DNA of 64,000 bases from Bacteroidia bacterium (lineage in GTDB: Bacteria; Bacteroidota; Bacteroidia; B-17B0; Aurantibacillaceae). The notes beneath the pieces are model-generated. The model did not search any database, had not been told where the DNA came from, and worked only from the letters and a program-made list of their open reading frames with translations. Position numbers and translations under genes: made by a program. Each line of letters opens with the position of its first letter. Position 1 is the first letter of the stretch. Positions 62,905 to 64,000 of this stretch are shown here, one piece after another. Location of the stretch: positions 186,001 through 250,000 of the forward strand of contig JAEUTO010000006.1 in NCBI GenBank assembly GCA_016787785.1, written 5' to 3'.

Positions 62905-63918
62905 TTACTCAATGATATAAGGATAATTCGGTTCAGAGTAAACATCTTTATAAAGCTCTTCCGGATCAGGATAGGGACTATCTTCTGCAAACTGAACTGA
63001 TTCATCAACCAACGCTTTTACTTTTGCTTCTATAGCTTCAATACCTGCATCGGTTATCCATTTATTTTTCTGTAAAGTATCCAATACTTTTAAGATCGGA
63101 TCTTGTTGTTGGTACTCTTTTACTTCCTCTTTTGTACGGTATGTTTGAGCATCGCTCATACTGTGACCTTTGTAGCGGTATGTTTTCATTTCTAAAAACG
63201 TTGGGCCATCGCCTCTGCGTGCACGTGCTACAGCTTCTTCCATAGCTTCGTGAACCGCTTCAACAGTTAACCCGTCAACCGGTTTACTTGGCATGTCGTA
63301 TGCTAAACCTAATTTCCAAAGATCGTGTACGTTACTGGTACGTTCAACCGAAGTTCCCATGGCATATTGATTATTCTCAACAATAAAAACTACAGGTAAT
63401 TTCCAGGTCATTGCCATGTTAAATGCTTCATGTAAAGCGCCCTGCCTAACAGCGCCGTCGCCCATAGAACAAACACACACATTATCAGTACCATTATATT
63501 TTTCTGCAAAAGCAATTCCTGCTCCTAATGGCACCTGGCCGCCAACAATACCGTGGCCTCCAACAAAACCATGTTCTTTACTAAAGATGTGCATACTGCC
63601 ACCTTTACCTTTGCTGCAACCGGTAATTTTTGCGTACATCTCAGCCATCACATATTTTGGATGCAAGCCCAAACCAATAGGGTGGGCATGATCGCGGTAT
63701 GCTGTAATGTGTTTATCTCCTTTTTTAGTTGCGCTTACTGTACCTGCAACTATGGCCTCCTGGCCAATGTAGAGGTGGCAAAAACCTTTTATCTTTTGCT
63801 GCACATAAACTTGTCCGGTTTTTTCTTCGAACTTGCGCATCAACAACATTGATTCGTACCAGGTTAAATAATGTTCTTTAGTGAACTTTAATTTTTTTTC
63901 AGTCAACGTTTTAGCCAT
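62905..63918 (-). CDS. pdhA: Pyruvate dehydrogenase E1 component alpha subunit
   Basis: 337 residues starting at ATG 63918 (MAKTLTEKKLKF); the upstream TTG extension is not needed. Thiamine-pyrophosphate motif GDGAVRQGALHEAFNMA and ENNQYAMGTSVERTS, with the phosphorylation-loop-like region YRYKGHSMSDAQTYRTKEEV. With an E1 beta subunit (not in the window) it decarboxylates pyruvate for transfer to the E2 encoded next. The E2 gene follows after a 72-base AT-rich gap. Confidence 0.97.
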   Translation of the reverse strand: MAKTLTEKKLKFTKEHYLTWYESMLLMRKFEEKTGQVYVQQKIKGFCHLYIGQEAIVAGTVSATKKGDKHITAYRDHAHPIGLGLHPKYVMAEMYAKITGCSKGKGGSMHIFSKEHGFVGGHGIVGGQVPLGAGIAFAEKYNGTDNVCVCSMGDGAVRQGALHEAFNMAMTWKLPVVFIVENNQYAMGTSVERTSNVHDLWKLGLAYDMPSKPVDGLTVEAVHEAMEEAVARARRGDGPTFLEMKTYRYKGHSMSDAQTYRTKEEVKEYQQQDPILKVLDTLQKNKWITDAGIEAIEAKVKALVDESVQFAEDSPYPDPEELYKDVYSEPNYPYIIE

Positions 63919-63938
63919 ATGCCAGAATTTGTATGACA

Positions 63939-63946
63939 CAAAAATA
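63939..63946 (-). promoter_or_regulatory. Possible -7 element of the pdhA promoter
   Basis: On the minus strand TATTTTTG matches TAnnTTTG exactly and lies 21 bases before the ATG. The -33 TTTG at 63960-63963 is only 13 bases away, closer than the usual 17 or more, so the promoter is unproven. Confidence 0.3.
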
Positions 63947-64000
63947 GCAGAAAAATGCACAAAAAGCACTTAAAATTCACATTCTAAGAAATAGATTGGG

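Noticed and set aside
1-64000. tRNA, rRNA, transposase or prophage genes
   Set aside because: I looked in the gaps and found no cloverleaf with TTCRA, no rRNA core sequence, no transposase motif and no phage structural genes.

Overview
The window is AT-rich and comes from a Bacteroidota chromosome. The evidence is a complete aerotolerance (Bat) operon, a type IX secretion (T9SS) C-terminal sorting domain, many short lipoproteins with a CKKK-type start, menaquinone-type UbiE, a GxxExxY protein, intergenic promoters of the TTTG/TAnnTTTG kind and almost no Shine-Dalgarno sequences. The genus cannot be named from the sequence. No rRNA, tRNA, transposase, prophage or CRISPR array was found; coding density is high and only one gap exceeds 300 bases (47789-48143).

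Layout. 2-5669: the 3' part of dnaK with its terminator, a membrane/peroxiredoxin-like/PAS/PP2C fusion sensor, and a GPH-type transporter. 5679-5850: a nested palindromic repeat. 5864-12731 (minus strand): a lipid-modification cluster with two CFA-type methyltransferases, DUF1365, a COG2907 flavoprotein, an alpha/beta hydrolase and DUF1295. It is interrupted by a GxxExxY nuclease-like gene flanked by inverted ATTCG/CGAAT arrays. 12799-19119 (minus): ubiE, rfaE1-like kinase, aminotransferase, fatty acid hydroxylase family protein, GNAT, hflX, and a membrane cytochrome c. 19277-24724 (plus): two amidohydrolase-superfamily genes and pdxA.

24860-33116 (plus): moxR, DUF58, a membrane protein, batA, batB, batC, batD and batE, tightly packed and preceded by a terminator and a likely promoter. 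33122-34750 (minus): lipA and a small probable outer-membrane protein; then an OsmC protein. 35252-46189: a surface-glycan region with a flippase, two FdtA-type cupins, methyltransferases, a NeuD-type acyltransferase, a PhyH oxygenase, two related beta-propeller proteins, a FemAB/GNAT-like protein and a membrane glycosyltransferase. An L,D-transpeptidase lies on the opposite strand.

46208-48143: dnaB with a long structured leader and a DnaA-box-like site. 48144-51349: a hydroxyacid dehydrogenase, two lipoproteins and a LuxE-like acyl-protein synthetase. 51359-53402 (minus): pyrR, a DinB protein and pyrB. Then come a very large WG-repeat protein, dtd, a lipoprotein, a glycine-rich T9SS cargo protein, an enoyl-CoA hydratase, and pyruvate dehydrogenase E2 and E1-alpha.

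Most promising leads: (1) the GxxExxY gene bracketed by inverted ATTCG/CGAAT arrays that supply the stop codons of two genes; (2) a 70-nt nested hairpin in the dnaB leader; (3) the peroxiredoxin-like/PAS/PP2C membrane fusion; (4) the lipid cluster with two divergent CFA paralogues; (5) a shared 23-nt AT repeat directly upstream of two unrelated genes. All functions are inferred from sequence features alone; no database search was run.
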